From Seiridium cupressi (lineage: Eukaryota; Ascomycota; Sordariomycetes; Amphisphaeriales; Sporocadaceae): DNA of 64,000 bases. The notes below the pieces were generated by a model, which was not told the origin of the DNA, ran no database searches, and saw nothing but the letters and a program-made list of their open reading frames with translations. Positions 9,009-20,904 of this stretch are shown one piece after another. The DNA is taken from NCBI GenBank assembly GCA_036674765.1, contig JARVKI010000022.1, forward strand, positions 1 to 64,000, read 5' to 3'. Each line of letters opens with the position of its first letter. The first letter of the stretch is position 1. The translations under genes were made by a program, and so were the position numbers.

Positions 9009-11155
9009 TTATGCGGTGGTTCCACTCCCGGTCCCGGCGGATTCCAGTCTCGCTACAAGCTTCTTCACGTTCATCCATTCCTCCGCCTTTGCGCCGTCTT
9101 TGCCTCCGAGGTCGGGACCGACTTCGAAGACGGTGATGGCGGCATCGATACCGCCGGTAGCCAGCCTCTTGCCCTCATGCCTCTCCCAAGCCACTTTGTT
9201 GAGACTCTTGCTCAGAAGCTGCCGGCCCTCCTTTCTCGGCGTCGGGCTGATCTTTGCCACCGGTATCTCTGTCTCAACACTGAGATCCCAAACCTCCAGT
9301 GAGCCGGCACCGTCGACCAGAGAGAAAACGCCGGGCCGTGTAGGCGACCAGGCAGCATCGTAGACGACGTCTTCGCGAACCAGGTCGAGTAGCGGCGTCA
9401 CTGAATTGCCAGCAGATTCCACAATCGGCGACGTAGCGGCAGGGGCCCGGACCTTCCATAGCTTCACGGACCAGTCCAGCGAAGACGACAGGACCAAATC
9501 ACCAAGGTCAACAGGACCGCGGGGGGGATGGAAGTCGACCGACATAACGGGTGCCGAGTGGCCCTTGTACGCGACGCGTGTATCGACGCCGGCTTTGGCA
9601 CCAGCACGGTCGTAGCGATGGCATGGATAGATGGCTCCCTCCTCGGAACCGACCAGGAAGAAGGTCGGATCGGCCGCCGGAAAGGCCATGGTTGTGGGGG
9701 CAACGTCGTCAAACTTGCTTGGGTGAGGGTTTGTGAGTGTAAGCTGTTCTTGAGGTTGAGAGAGCATATCGACCGACCAGACGCACAACTGCCCGTCTGT
9801 GGACACGGATATAACGTTGTTGGCATTTTGCGTGCCCACAATGTCGACCGAGTAGACTGGGTGCGAGTGCCCAGTGCCAGTGAGCGGCGTCTTTTGGACG
9901 GGGGCCGATTTGGCACGGTTGTCCCAGATCAGCACTTGGCCAGAGTAAGTGCCGCCGATGATGAGGTTGGGATGAAAAGGGGAGAATTTGGCAGTCAGGA
10001 TATCTGACTGGGCATGGAAAAGGTACTCAGGCCGGTTGTGGAGGTGGGCATTCCATACTTGGACTATGCCGTCAGGATCGTGCGGCGCCGTGGGGTTCTT
10101 TGTGTACGAGGCAAGCAAGATCTCAGGAAATTTGGGATTTGGCGAGAAGTCGATGCTGCTGACCATGCGTTTCTTGGACCAGCGGTCATCGTAAAACTGA
10201 ATAAGCTCCTTGACCCGCCTTCTACCCTTGCCAGCCGTGTTTCCCGTTTGGTCCTCATCGTCTTCTATATTCTGTGCTTGCAGGGTGTAGTCGGTCAGAA
10301 TGTCGTACTCCTCGTCCAAGGCTCTCTCAATGACTTTGGTGGATCTCTCCACGAAGTCCAAGAAATCGTCCGAAGCCGTAGCCGCCTGGAGTTCATCCTC
10401 GGTGAGCGCTCGGGCCGGGAAACGAGACGAGGCCACCGAGCCACCGAAATTGCCACTGTCGAGGTCACGCAGTTCCTGGGCCTCTCTTTTCAAATCCTCT
10501 TCAATCTCCTTCTTGAGTCTCAGTCTGATCTCCTCATGGGTTTCCCGTTCCCTCCTGCTCATCCGCTTGCTCGGGGTAGACACGACGCCCGGCAGATCGT
10601 CCTCCTCGGGCAGATCCGAGAAGGCCCGGGACCTTCTTGAGGGTGGCGGTATCCATTCCTCGGTGGTTTGTGCGCCGACACTGTATGTGACAACCTCCTT
10701 TACTGGCGACGGCGGGCATTCGTACACCGTCTGCAGGGAAACGGTGGTCAGAACCTGAGGCTGGGAAGGTGCTGACGCCTGAGCGGGTGCTTGTGATGCA
10801 TTGTCCGAGTTCTCCCCGCTTAGCTCTCCAGCACTCAAGACACTTGTTGGCCGGCTGGCTCGATGTATCGGTGACGATGCTCCGGTAGATCCAGGCCGTT
10901 CACCAACAAGGGAACTGATCAAGGACTCGATATCTCTCCGGTCTTTTGCTGGCGTTGGGGCTAGAATCTATACAGGCCTCCCGTCAGCGCTTTGGGGACA
11001 GCAAGCAGAGTCGCAGCAGGAGGGGGGAGCTTGCATACATCACCAGGGCCACCAGCACTACCCCTTTGCTCTTTCTGGCGGATTTCCCTTGCCTTTTTGA
11101 GCTCCAGAAGCTTGGCTCGCTTCTTTGCGATCTCTGCCTGGCGATCCTGATTCAT
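9009..11155 (-). CDS. nudI: Cytoplasmic dynein intermediate chain
   Basis: This is a scaffold of cytoplasmic dynein that joins light chains and dynactin to the heavy chain for microtubule minus-end transport. Exons are 11155-11039 and 10967-9009, with a 71-nt intron in phase 0, giving about 691 residues. The N-terminus is a short charged coiled coil (MNQDRQAEIAKKRAKLLELK), the dynactin-binding segment. The intron junction restores ILAPTPAKDRRDIESLISSL, strongly conserved in the family. A likely LC8 light-chain site, YSVGAQTTEEW, follows. Residues from about 270 form WD40 repeats (for example VQVWNAHL, VLIWDN, VKLWKV, LEVWDLS). The first ATG of exon 2 is far downstream, so exon 1 is needed. 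Divergent from the ATP synthase e gene, convergent with the ABC transporter. Confidence 0.93.
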
Positions 11156-11902
11156 GCTGTGTTTCTCGTCACTGACCCATGCCGGGTTGGCGCTTCGAGG
11201 ATGGGGAATATGCAGGCGGGTCGAGAAACTGCGACGTCAAAATGGGGTGCAGGGTCGATTGTGTATGCAGCAAAGGGGAGAATAAGAAGAAAGCAGAGCT
11301 TGGTTTCGGGTTCAGACGGCTGCAGGATCTGAAGAGAGCCGTCTGGGCTTGCAATGGTCTTCCACGGGGAAATTGACTCCTTTGTTGCTTGCACTGGACA
11401 TGGATCGCGACGAGACGCGCGAAGCTAAGCTAGAAGTTGCACTGGTATGCAGGTTTAGTTACATGCCTTCAGGTCACTACAGCTGACCCAGTGTAGTGCG
11501 GTGCAGTGTAAGGAGCCAGCAGCCAGGAGCGCCAGGAGCCAGTGGCCCGTGCCCCAACCGCTATGGCACCCCCCCTGTGCTGGGGGCAGATAGACCTGTA
11601 CAGTACGTATAATGTATGTCAATGTAGAACCTTGGACCTCAGAAGCTTTGGGTCTCCACCGCCAGGCGAACACCAGCGAATCAGAGCCCGGCGGCCAGAA
11701 GCGAGAGCTCCAGCCAAGCCGAAAAGTCGAGCGTCTGCGATTTCTCCCGACAGCAGACCTGCTTTCTTGCCAAACCTCGAATCTCGAAATCCACGATCCA
11801 CGATCCATCACGGGCCAATTGGCAATCAATCGCCTGCCTGCACACTGCCTGTCACCCGCCCTCTCCAGATACCCAGCAGCTGCGCGATACCATCGGCCCA
11901 AC
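11156..11902. promoter_or_regulatory. Divergent intergenic region, dynein IC / ATP synthase e
   Basis: This 747-bp region lies between two start codons pointing outward and must contain both promoters. I recognise no gene and no specific binding motif. Confidence 0.5.
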
Positions 11903-12404
11903 ATGTCTGCTTCGGGAGTCAATGTACGTGTCCTCCATTGCTCGAAATGTCTCCCCAGATCCAGCCGCCCAGCACAACTGCACCACGCCCGTCCCAGACC
12001 CAGACCTGCACCCGGGACACGTGCGCAGACCATGCTGACATGAACACCTCTCCCAGGTTCTCCGGTACTCGGCCCTGGCCTTTGGCGTTTTCTACGGCTT
12101 CAGCCACCAGAGGACAATCACCGCGACGCAATATGCCGCGCACGCAAAGAAGGAGTACGAGCACCAGCAACAATTAATAGAGCAAGCCCGCGCCAAGTAC
12201 TCCGAGTCCAAGAACCCCAAGCCCGCCAGCACTGAGAAGAGCGGATGTACGTTTGCCTCCGCCGTGCCACCGGTCCCGACTTTGGGGAGGTTGATGAGGG
12301 AAATTTCCACACCGGCTAACGAGAACGCAGTGAACCAAGACCCCATGTCGCCAAACTTCGACCTGGAAGCTTACTTCAACTCCCTAACGGAGCAGAAGCC
12401 ATAA
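11903..12404 (+). CDS. TIM11: Mitochondrial F1Fo ATP synthase subunit e
   Basis: A small inner-membrane subunit needed for ATP synthase dimers and cristae shape. Exons are 11903-11923, 12057-12246 and 12331-12404, giving 94 residues, the usual size. The junctions restore NVLRYSALAFGVFYGFSHQR across intron 1 and KSGLNQDPMSPNFDLEAYF across intron 2. The single membrane segment contains the family's GxxxG dimerisation motif (GVFYG). A charged helix (AKKEYEHQQQLIEQARAKY) follows. The gene is easy to miss because its exons are too small to stand out as ORFs. All introns are GT-AG, the first relatively long at 133 nt. Confidence 0.9.
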
Positions 12405-13176
12405 GCTGACTCGATGACGGTGCGGCTGTGGAGGATGTAATGGGAGGAGTAGGAGTGCTGCCAGAGAACCGGGTGGCCAGCAAGGTCCGTCACGGAGCCG
12501 GGGAAGTCGGCTGCCTGGATTCGCAGTTGAGGAACTGTACGATTGCGATGCCTTCGAAAGGAAAAAGCAAAAGCCTCATAGATTTCCTTGGGTTTACTCT
12601 GTACATGTGTACAATAGGAAACAACCTAGACTTTTTGGGTGGTTATAAAACAAGATGAAAAGTGAACAGCCATCATCTTCAAAAGCTTCTGAACCTGGGT
12701 GATACCCCCCTGGACTGGGGTTCTGTAATGTATGATGGCAATCTAACATACATGACCAAAGCAAAAGCAGCCGAGAGTACGAATCCCTCTTCTTGAAACA
12801 AAGATGGGTGTTTTGCTGCCTTTCGTGGCTGATGACGATTGTCTTGAATTCGGACCACTAGTACCTCCATAGGAACTGACAATTGACCATCAGTGGTGTG
12901 ACATTGAGGATTACGCAGGTATTCAGGGTCTACTAGGCTGGAGGGTATGTGTCACAACGAGCCACGAACGTCGGCAATAACATCACGGTGATACAATTGA
13001 CTGTGTCCTGTTTGGCATTAAATCGTCTTCGTCGTTGCCATCTTCTAGGATTTCATCATGAATAGTACACTGTCGCAGTACAGAAGCGCCCATCAATTCT
13101 GAAGGGCTCGCCCAATTTTCCTACCACCAATACCCAGCCGGTGACGTTATCTTTCATATCCTCTGTCAAATATTGC
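12405..13176. other. Convergent intergenic region
   Basis: This is the 3' ends of the ATP synthase e gene and NUP159. I see no gene, RNA or notable repeat. Confidence 0.5.
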
Positions 13177-16100
13177 TTACTCAATATCATCCACTGCCCA
13201 AACACTGGCTCCCTTCTTTCGCACGCTTGCTTTCAACTTTCCTAGCACTGCGGCTCTCTTGTCCCTGCGTTCTATGACAGCCTTCTTCTCAAATTCTCCA
13301 AACCCGCTCAGCTTCTTTCTTGGTGGTGTGCGCACGGCAAACATGCCGTTTCCAATACTGCTCACTGATGCTGACATAGAGTGTCTCATGACACTGTTCC
13401 TAGTTGGCGTGCTTTCACGGAACGATCTGTCCGGCGAGAAGATGAGAGATGACCCAATCTTCTTGGGTGTAGGCGTTCCCTCACGACTGCGCGTGCTACT
13501 ACCCAAGCCAGGGACGGGCGACCCAGTGGTAAATCGCAGCTTACGCATCTGGTTTTCTAAAACATCGACGTCGCCGCTGCGTTTCTCCACCATGCTCGTC
13601 ATTTTGCTGATCGTGCGCACAAGAGCATCTATGGTAGGTGCTGAGCCAGGCTTACCATTGGCAGCGCTGGCAGAAGCAATCTTGGTCTTGAGCATCATGA
13701 GACTCTCTTCCGCCTCCGCGAGCGTCTTAGTGAAGCGTGCAAAATCTCGACGCAGATCGTTTTGGCGAGCTGCCTGCTCGGCTGTCAGGGAAAGAGAGCG
13801 GTTGGCCATATTTTGGTTGGGATCCACTTTAGCATTGATCATTTTCTGAATCTCGTTGCGCTTGCTAAAGTCTCGCTTAAGGTCACGGTGAAGATCTTGA
13901 CATTCAGCGATCTTGTCTTGCACATCAACAATCCGGGCATCGAATAGGTCATTAACCAGATCCTCGGAAATGATGATGCGAAGGTCGTCGAGCTCCCCTA
14001 TGGTCCAATCATCGGGATTGGCCAAGTCGTTCTTGTCCCGATGTTCGTGGCAGAACGTGTCAGCGTGGCCAGTAATGAAATTGCCAAGAGAACGGGCGTT
14101 CAACCCCAATGTGTCTATCATAGCGTTGATATCCCGATATACAGCCTCGACCTGTGCAGGAATGTTGTCATCAGCTAATGGCAGCGGTCCGGTATGAGCG
14201 ATGAATTCGTCCAGCTGGAGAGTTGGTTCAACAGGAGCCTTGAGCTGTTGTTGTCTGACTTCGTCATCTTCATCTACCAGAAGTTGTGTCTCTTCGGCAT
14301 CTTTCTTCGCCTTGGCTCTGGCACGCTGCTCAATTCTAGGATCCTCGGGAGGAATTTCCTTGCTGATGATAGGAGGACCCCGACTGCCTGGACGCTTGGA
14401 GGCGCCAAGGATTTGAGATGCCATTCCAGGGGCACTGAAAGAGCGTGACTGCTCGCCCGTCACTCGAGACGTAAATGCGTTGCGCACTGGACTTGGAGAG
14501 CGCGGACTGAGTGGATTAGGCTGTGGGAGACTGGGTACACTCCGGCCAAGTTCTCCGAACAGGCTTTTACGCTCAGTTTCTGGTTTGGATATTGTCGAGA
14601 AACTTCCGCCCAGCCCATCAAAAGAACTCCCAGGTGTGATAGCTGGCGTTGTCTTGTCTTTGCCTGCAGATGGGGGGCTAAAATCCTTTGCCACATCGAC
14701 ACCGCTGCCTTCGCTGCCATCTTCGCTCTCTCCCTCTTCCTCCAGCTCTTCTTCTTCTTCCTCATCGTGCTCGTCGTCTTCTTCGTCATCTTCAACCTCT
14801 CCCTCTCCGTCCTCTTCGTCACTCGACAAGGTGACCGGCGGCAGGTCAGTGGGGAAAAGGAAACCTGTCGTTATTGGCTTGGGTATGTTTTTCTGACCGA
14901 GGTCAAATATCGACCCTGAAGTTTGCGCTGGCTTATTGTCGAAAATGGATGTGGACTGCAGTGGCTTAGCAGAACTGCCAAAAATGGAGTTGGGCTGCAC
15001 TGGTTTGCTCGTGCCACCAAAGATGGAACTGGACTTCTGTGTTGATGCTCCTAGGCTGTCAAAAACAGACCCCACTTTCTTTTCCGATGGCTTTTCCATG
15101 CCCGGGAGAGGAGCAAACTTCACATCATACGCTTTCTTGTTCGTCTTTGGGTCCGGAGGTAATGGGGCATCATCCAGGGGAGGCGACTTTGATTTCGTTG
15201 TTGCCTCAGGTAACGGTGGAATCTTCACATCATAGAGCTTCTTATTAGTGGTCGGATCAGGAGGCAATGGGGCATCTTCAGCCGACGGGGAATCGGGCGG
15301 TAGCGGAGCGTCTGAGGGAGTCTTCCGTATGTCCGGGGAACCTGCTGCAGAATATGCTGATGAGGATGATGATTCTCCAAGAGGATAAGAGGCCTTACTT
15401 GTACTATCAGGAGGTAACGGAGCATCCGGAATGTCTTCTAACGGCTTGGAAGCCTGGTCCTCGATCTTGATCCGAGGCGATCCTGGAGTCGTGCTTCCGA
15501 ACAAACCAGCGGAACTCTTGGCTGGAAGACTAAATAGGCCACCTTTTTGGGTGGTGGACGGAGCTTGAGAGAAGAACTTGGAGGGTGCGGGAGTCGTCGT
15601 CGGGGTTGTAGACCCAGCGCTGCTCGAGGGTTGACCACCAAAGATACCTGAGCCCGTTGACTTTGTGGTCTCGCCGATTGCGGATGTGAAGCCACTGCCA
15701 AACAAGGACTTACCCTCGCTTGACTCGTTCGTAGCAGGTTGATCATCACTTGCACTAGGATCAGGCTTGAAGCTCGACGTCAACTTGAATGGTGTGGACC
15801 CGAAAGGATTAGCGGTGTTCGAAGCAGGTTTGGAGCTTTGGACTGGGAAGGCGGTGCCTGAATCTGCATCCATGGACTCGTCTGCGGCTGGTTTGCCTGA
15901 AGCGAATATACTTGCACTGCTGTTCTTCTCGTTAGATCCTAGTGCGCTGAAGCCTCCTTGGTTGGCGAAACTGGCAAAGCCTCCGGAAGTAGCTCCGCTA
16001 GCACTGCCAAATGCACTAGGTCCTTTGGCAGCACTCGCAAACATAGATCCAGCTGGGCTATTAGTTGCCGCGGTAGCCCATGGTGAAGTCTTGGGTCCTA

Positions 16101-17734
16101 GACCTGCTGATTGGCCAAAAGAGGGTTGACCGAAAGATGGCTGGCCAAACTTGGCTGCTGGAGTGGCACCAGCACTGCCGAAGGCCCCAGACCCGAAGGC
16201 ACTACTTCCTCCTGACGGTGGTTGTGATCCCCATGGAGACGGGTTCGACCCGATAGCTGAGGTGCTGCCGAAAGCGGAGCTGGATGTACCGGCCGGCGTT
16301 CCGAAAGCAGAGGCGCTGGGGGCAGCAAAGGGATTAGGATTCACCGCTTGGCTGGCTTGTGGCGCTGATGCCGATTGCATAGCATTGCCTTCTACAACTG
16401 CCATACCTGGATACGTGGTGCCTCCTCTGACAGATTCGGTATATATGACCCACCACACTGACAGCACGCCTTCGTCGTTCAGAACCCAGTAACCAGGAAG
16501 CGGGCCGGGAGACTGTTCCATCTCATCGGTGGGAATGGGTTTGTATACGGGATCCTTGCCAGAAAGGTCGACAGCTGTGCCAATGGGCAAGGGGGTCTCC
16601 ATGCTGTCATTCATGGGCATGGTGGCTCGTTTTGAATCGTCGAGCAGTTCCGTCGTCGTGAAAACGTTAGTAGCATTGTCATCTGATAACGGTGACTTGG
16701 CTCGAGTCAGCAGACCAATATCAGGGCTCGCGCTTGAAGAAAAGATCAACAGGTCTTGCAGATTTGGGGGGAAGTCCTTCAATCTCGCCGCCGTATGGTG
16801 TGGAACCTTGTCACTTCCAAATGGATCGACGGGGTCGGTAAGCCTTTGGGATGCAAAATTCTGACCCTGCCGGGTGATCAACTGGTATATCGACTGCGGG
16901 GGGTCTACGCCGGTCGAGACATATATTGCCAAGAAAAGGTCATTCTCCAGCCACAGCAAGAATGAGACTAGCACTGGTTAGTTTGGCCTTTGGCTGAGAG
17001 GTTGAGATGGTCCTACCGAAGAAGTTTCCTTCAACGCCTGGAGGTCTAGGTATTTGAGCCTTGACTTCGCCCTCTGGCGTCATTTGGTGTATAGATCCAT
17101 CCCCGAGCCCGGCAACGATTTGTTTGCCTTTGGTGCTCCAAGCCGCGCAGCTGACCTGACTTGCGAGAATCTGTCCATTCGGGCCCGGTACGAAATTTTT
17201 CTCCTTCATATTTGCCATAAGCAGGTTTCCCTTCTCAGTGACTACAGCAACCAACTCTCCCTTGGCTGCCTGGGGATTGGGCACCAGAGCCCTGAGTGCC
17301 TCCCCGTTTGTGGGTATCTGGAAGGATGATTGGGTCGAGCCCCCAAGTAGGGCCTGGACATCATAAACAGCCAGGCCACCACCAACTTCGGCGGATATTA
17401 TTAGGTAGTTCTCGTCGGCGGTAAATGCGAGATGAGAGATGCGTGTTGGCAACGGGATCTTGAGCTGTGGGTTGAATGGGCGGACATCACTGTCGCCATC
17501 TTTCGGAGCCTCGAATGCCTTCCGAACAGCTTCTGTCGTCGCGAGAGATATGGCGTCAGGACCAGCAGCAGCGACCAGCCCTTTGTGGTGTGCTATGCTT
17601 ATGAGGGACGCGTTCGGCACAGGCGCGGGCGACCATTGCGAAGTCAATCGGAGCTTGGCTTCTCCGGCGAGCGACAAAAAACCTAGGCGCTCGGTCTGGA
17701 TGAGCTGCAGATCTTGGCCCTGGTTGAAAGCCAT
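13177..17734 (-). CDS. NUP159: FG nucleoporin Nup159 (NUP214 family)
   Basis: A cytoplasmic-face nuclear pore protein that docks the helicase Dbp5 for mRNA export. Exons are 17734-17017 and 16967-13177, with a 49-nt intron (GTAGGA...TAG, phase 1), giving 1502 residues. The order is: N-terminal beta-propeller (1 to about 420, interrupted by the intron), FG-repeat region (about 450-745, with FGQPSFGQPSFGQ and many FGS/FGT units), a Pro-rich repeat of DAPLPPD (about 748-865), an acidic run of Glu/Asp (about 955-985), and a C-terminal coiled coil (about 1160-1350) expected to bind Nup82 and Nsp1. The family call rests on domain order and the conserved propeller start TERLGFLSLAGEAKLRL. Divergent from PUP1. 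Confidence 0.92.
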
Positions 17735-18444
17735 GGTGCTGGCTCAAGGTTACGAATTTCGCATCTGTCAGGGAAGATGGCAGCTCGTGTAGACTCCCAA
17801 AGCGCTGGTAAACGGAGTACAGGAGGTAGGTCCGGGAAAAGCTTCGTAATCCGGAGACTAGAAAAGGCAGATCGCGGCCCGCTTCAAGATCTCGAGCGGA
17901 AAGTGCGGTGGTATCAACACAGCAAGTGCGAGCATACGGTCGGGTGTGTCTAGGGAGTCAACGTTGGTTGACGAGCTCCCAGGCATACTTTTGTCTTGTC
18001 GCGAAGCTGCTCCCAGCTACTTAATTTTTAGCGCGCTTGTTGTACCCAAGTACCGTAATCGGTCACCCCAACGCCGACTTACACGCGGCTGAGTACGCGG
18101 GGCCCTGTAGCTCGTGCAAAGGAGTCGCGATATTACTTCAAGAGGGCTGAGATAGACCGAAAGGCGATTTGGGTTGCTCGTTACGCGTGTGATCGATTTG
18201 GTAGAGAGGGCTCCTGAGCTGTTCAAGCGGCCTTTTCTTGGTCTTGGTCTGGAGGTGAAACTGGGCTGTCCGAATCTGACGAGGCAGCTATGCAGCTGGC
18301 GTAAACACCCCTGCAGTCCCAAGCTTCCAAGGCTAGCTCCGTGATGCATCACCCTCCAGCAGCCTACAACCACCCATCGACGACAGCTTTCGAACATCCA
18401 TCCTCCAATTCTCACCCACCCCAAAATACACAACCACGACAACG
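17735..18444. promoter_or_regulatory. Divergent intergenic region, NUP159 / PUP1
   Basis: This 710-bp region lies between two outward start codons and should hold both promoters. I looked for the proteasome-associated control element (GGTGGCAAA) and do not see it. No gene is recognised. Confidence 0.5.
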
Positions 18445-19328
18445 ATGCCTGGTTTCGACTTTTCCAACCACAGCCGCAATGCCGCGCTGCATGCGAGAGG
18501 TGTTCCTCTGCCGAAAGCCACATCCACCGGTACTACAATCGTAGGCTGTAGGTTCGCCTCGGAGAAGGATGGCGAGGGCGTCGTGGTAAGCAGCAGCCTT
18601 GGATGCGTGTGCCGAACCTTTGCTGATTCGGAATCTAGATCGCGGCCGATACTCGAGCAACCAGTGGGCCCATCGTAGCAGACAAGAACTGCGAGAAGCT
18701 ACACTACATCGCCCCCCAGATTTGGTGTGCCGGAGCAGGAACCGCCGCCGACACCGAGTTCACGACCGCGATCATTTCATCAAACCTCGAACTGCACTCG
18801 CTGTCCACAGGCCGCAAGCCTCGCGTCGTCACATGCATGACCATGCTCAAGCAGCACCTCTTCAAGTACCAGGGCCACGTCGGTGCATACCTGGTTGTCG
18901 CTGGTGTCGATCCCACAGGCGCGCACCTGTTTACCGTTCATGCCCACGGTAGTACCGACAAGCTGCCGTACGTTACCATGGGCTCGGGTTCGCTGGCCGC
19001 CATGGCCATGTTCGAGACGCAGTGGACGCCGGAGCTCAACAAGGAGGAGGCCATGGAGCTATGCTCTCAGGCTATTCAAGCTGGTATCTTCAACGATCTC
19101 GGCTCCGGCTCGAACGTAGATGTGGCCGTTATCACCAAGGACAAGACGACACTCCACCGCGGCTTCCTCAAACCCAATGAGAGAAGCCAGAAGCTGAAGA
19201 ACTACAAATTCAAGCGAGGTACTACGGCTGTGCTGAACGAGAAAATCATCAAGAAGGACGAAATCGGCAAGTACGTCAGCGTTCAGGAGGTGCCGGCAGA
19301 CACGGAGAAAATGGATGTGGACACGTGA
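18445..19328 (+). CDS. PUP1: 20S proteasome subunit beta-2
   Basis: The trypsin-like catalytic subunit of the 20S core. Exons are 18445-18585 and 18639-19328, with a 53-nt phase-0 intron, giving 276 residues. The propeptide (1-29) ends in Gly before the catalytic Thr30 (STG|TTIVG). The other catalytic residues fall at Asp51 (IAADTRA) and Lys67 (ADKNCEK). Counted from Thr30 these are 5 positions further than in the standard beta-2 numbering (17 and 33), so there is a 5-residue insertion in the first beta turn just before the intron. The rest is highly conserved, including GSGSLAAM and [10 protein letters not shown]. The long C-terminal arm wraps the neighbouring beta subunit in this family. 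Confidence 0.95.
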
Positions 19329-20213
19329 ACAAGATGGTGATTTGGGTTAAATGTGGGCTGGGAAAGCATCGGTGTACCATAATGATGTGCCATAGACGGC
19401 ATTGCTTGGCCGGGAAATGCCAAAGGAACAATTCATGAGAAGATACCAGGCGGACTGGGTTCCCGTTCGGTGCTTTGTGCCCAAAATACGTGTGCAATCA
19501 ATCAATGTAATGAAACATCTCTCGGCCTACATGGCGAACGCGGTAAACTTCCTGGGATGGCAAGACCAGAGCCAGATATTTAAACTCGCGGGCTGACAAG
19601 GCTACGTAAACACTTGAGTGCGAGAGAACACGGTGAAGGGTGAGATGATGTTGAATATGATGGCCTGTGTCCACATGCAGGTAGCATTAGCGAGTGGACA
19701 ATTGACTAAACATATTACCCTGTAGAACTATTCTAGGACAAAACATGTTGTGCTCAGCACATGAGCCATGTTCCTCCAAGAGAAATCTATCGCAAATCAT
19801 AAGCATACTTCTCGGCATGGTTTGGGCTATCAGGCTATGATCGTAATAACCCTGGCATGGCCATGGCGAGAAGGCCATTGCTAGCCGGTAATCCTAGTCT
19901 CACTCCCCCGCTCCTCAAGATCCTGAGTCTCGAGCAAGCTACTGTATACGGAATTTCTGAATACGTTCTCTGATATTTGATGGTCGCATATATCATCACA
20001 TGCCATCTTGAATGTAGCACTTGGCTCATCGCAGCGAGAGCAGTCTTCAAAGACAATTGTGACAAGCTTGAGAGGTCTCGAAATCTCTCGGTTAGAGACA
20101 CATGATGTATAATGACACGATGACTAGTATTATTTGCGGTAACAATCCAGAATGAGACTATAGTGATATCTCTATCACCACAGTAACGTCAAAATCCCAA
20201 GTGTTGCTGTGCA
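19329..20213. other. Convergent intergenic region
   Basis: This lies between the ends of PUP1 and the GNAT gene. Short ORFs exist on both strands, but none resembles a protein family and I see no RNA gene. Confidence 0.5.
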
Positions 20214-20904
20214 TCAAGCCTGTTCATCTCTGTTCGAGCCCTCCACATCTTCTCTCAATAAGCCAAACACGGTCACATCGAATGCTTTTCCAGACTTGAC
20301 CACGGCCTTTCGCCTCACCCCTTCCCTCAGGAAGCCTGCTCGTTCCAAGACTTTCATACTCCCGAAATTGCCTTCGTAGACGCCAGCCTCAATACGCAGG
20401 ATCTCAGGAAATGCTGTGAAAGCCCACTTGCAAAAGCCCTTAACGGCACTCGTCGTAACACCTTTACCCTATTGGTTTTTACCTATCCAGTAGCCCACTT
20501 CCCAGGTGCGGAACTCAGTATCACCTCTTCGAAAGTTGTTAGCCGCGACATGCGAAAAGCGCCCGCAGAGGGGCTCATCCCCGTGCCAACCAGAGCGTCC
20601 CATGCTGAGAAAAAAAGGTGCTTACTTACCCAGGGATGAAGCCAATACCACCCGCGTAGGTTCCATCCAGCAAAAAGATTGCATAGTTGACACAGGGCGT
20701 GCGTTCTGATGAGAGGTTGATAAAAAAGTGGGCATCATCAAGTGTATACGGGCTTGGGAACTTGTTGCGCATAAAACGGGCTATCTCTGGATCGTTTGCG
20801 GCTGCTGAAAGAGATGCCGCGTCAGACACGTTATATGGCCGTATGAAACACTTGTCCGTTGTCACAATCGCGTTCACCGGGACTTGGAACGGTGCGTTCT
20901 CCAT
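20214..20904 (-). pseudogene. RimJ/RimL-type GNAT N-acetyltransferase with in-frame TAG
   Basis: The predicted exons are 20904-20630 and 20526-20214, joined by a 103-nt intron with GTAAGT donor, CTAAC branch site and AAG acceptor. The joined frame reads GFIPGGDTEFRTWEVGYWIG, characteristic of this GNAT subfamily. Directly afterwards TAG occurs at 20471-20469, at the position where relatives have Trp inside the acetyl-CoA-binding loop (W-GKG-x-x-T). The frame then continues for about 85 codons with normal GNAT sequence (EAGVYEGNFGSMKVLERAGF) to TGA at 20216-20214. So a single TGG-to-TAG change separates it from a full 195-residue protein. The shortened product would be about 110 residues without the cofactor loop. 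Sequencing error cannot be excluded. An ATG at 20904 is the first plausible start. Confidence 0.72.
20469..20471 (-). other. In-frame TAG in GNAT gene
   Basis: On the minus strand this reads GGT AAA AAC CAA TAG GGT AAA GGT, translated as GKNQ-stop-GKG. On the plus strand the base change from the expected CCA to CTA is C to T before A, the preferred RIP context. Confidence 0.85.

Noticed and set aside
20469..20482. A mini-intron (GTAAAAACCAATAG) removing the GNAT stop codon
   Set aside because: Fourteen nucleotides cannot be spliced, and its removal would delete conserved residues.
20605..20629. 25-nt intron in the GNAT gene (GTAAGT...CTCAG)
   Set aside because: Too short to splice and leaves a non-conserved insert. 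The 103-nt intron to 20527 has a CTAAC branch site and restores the conserved GFIPGGDTEFRTWE junction.
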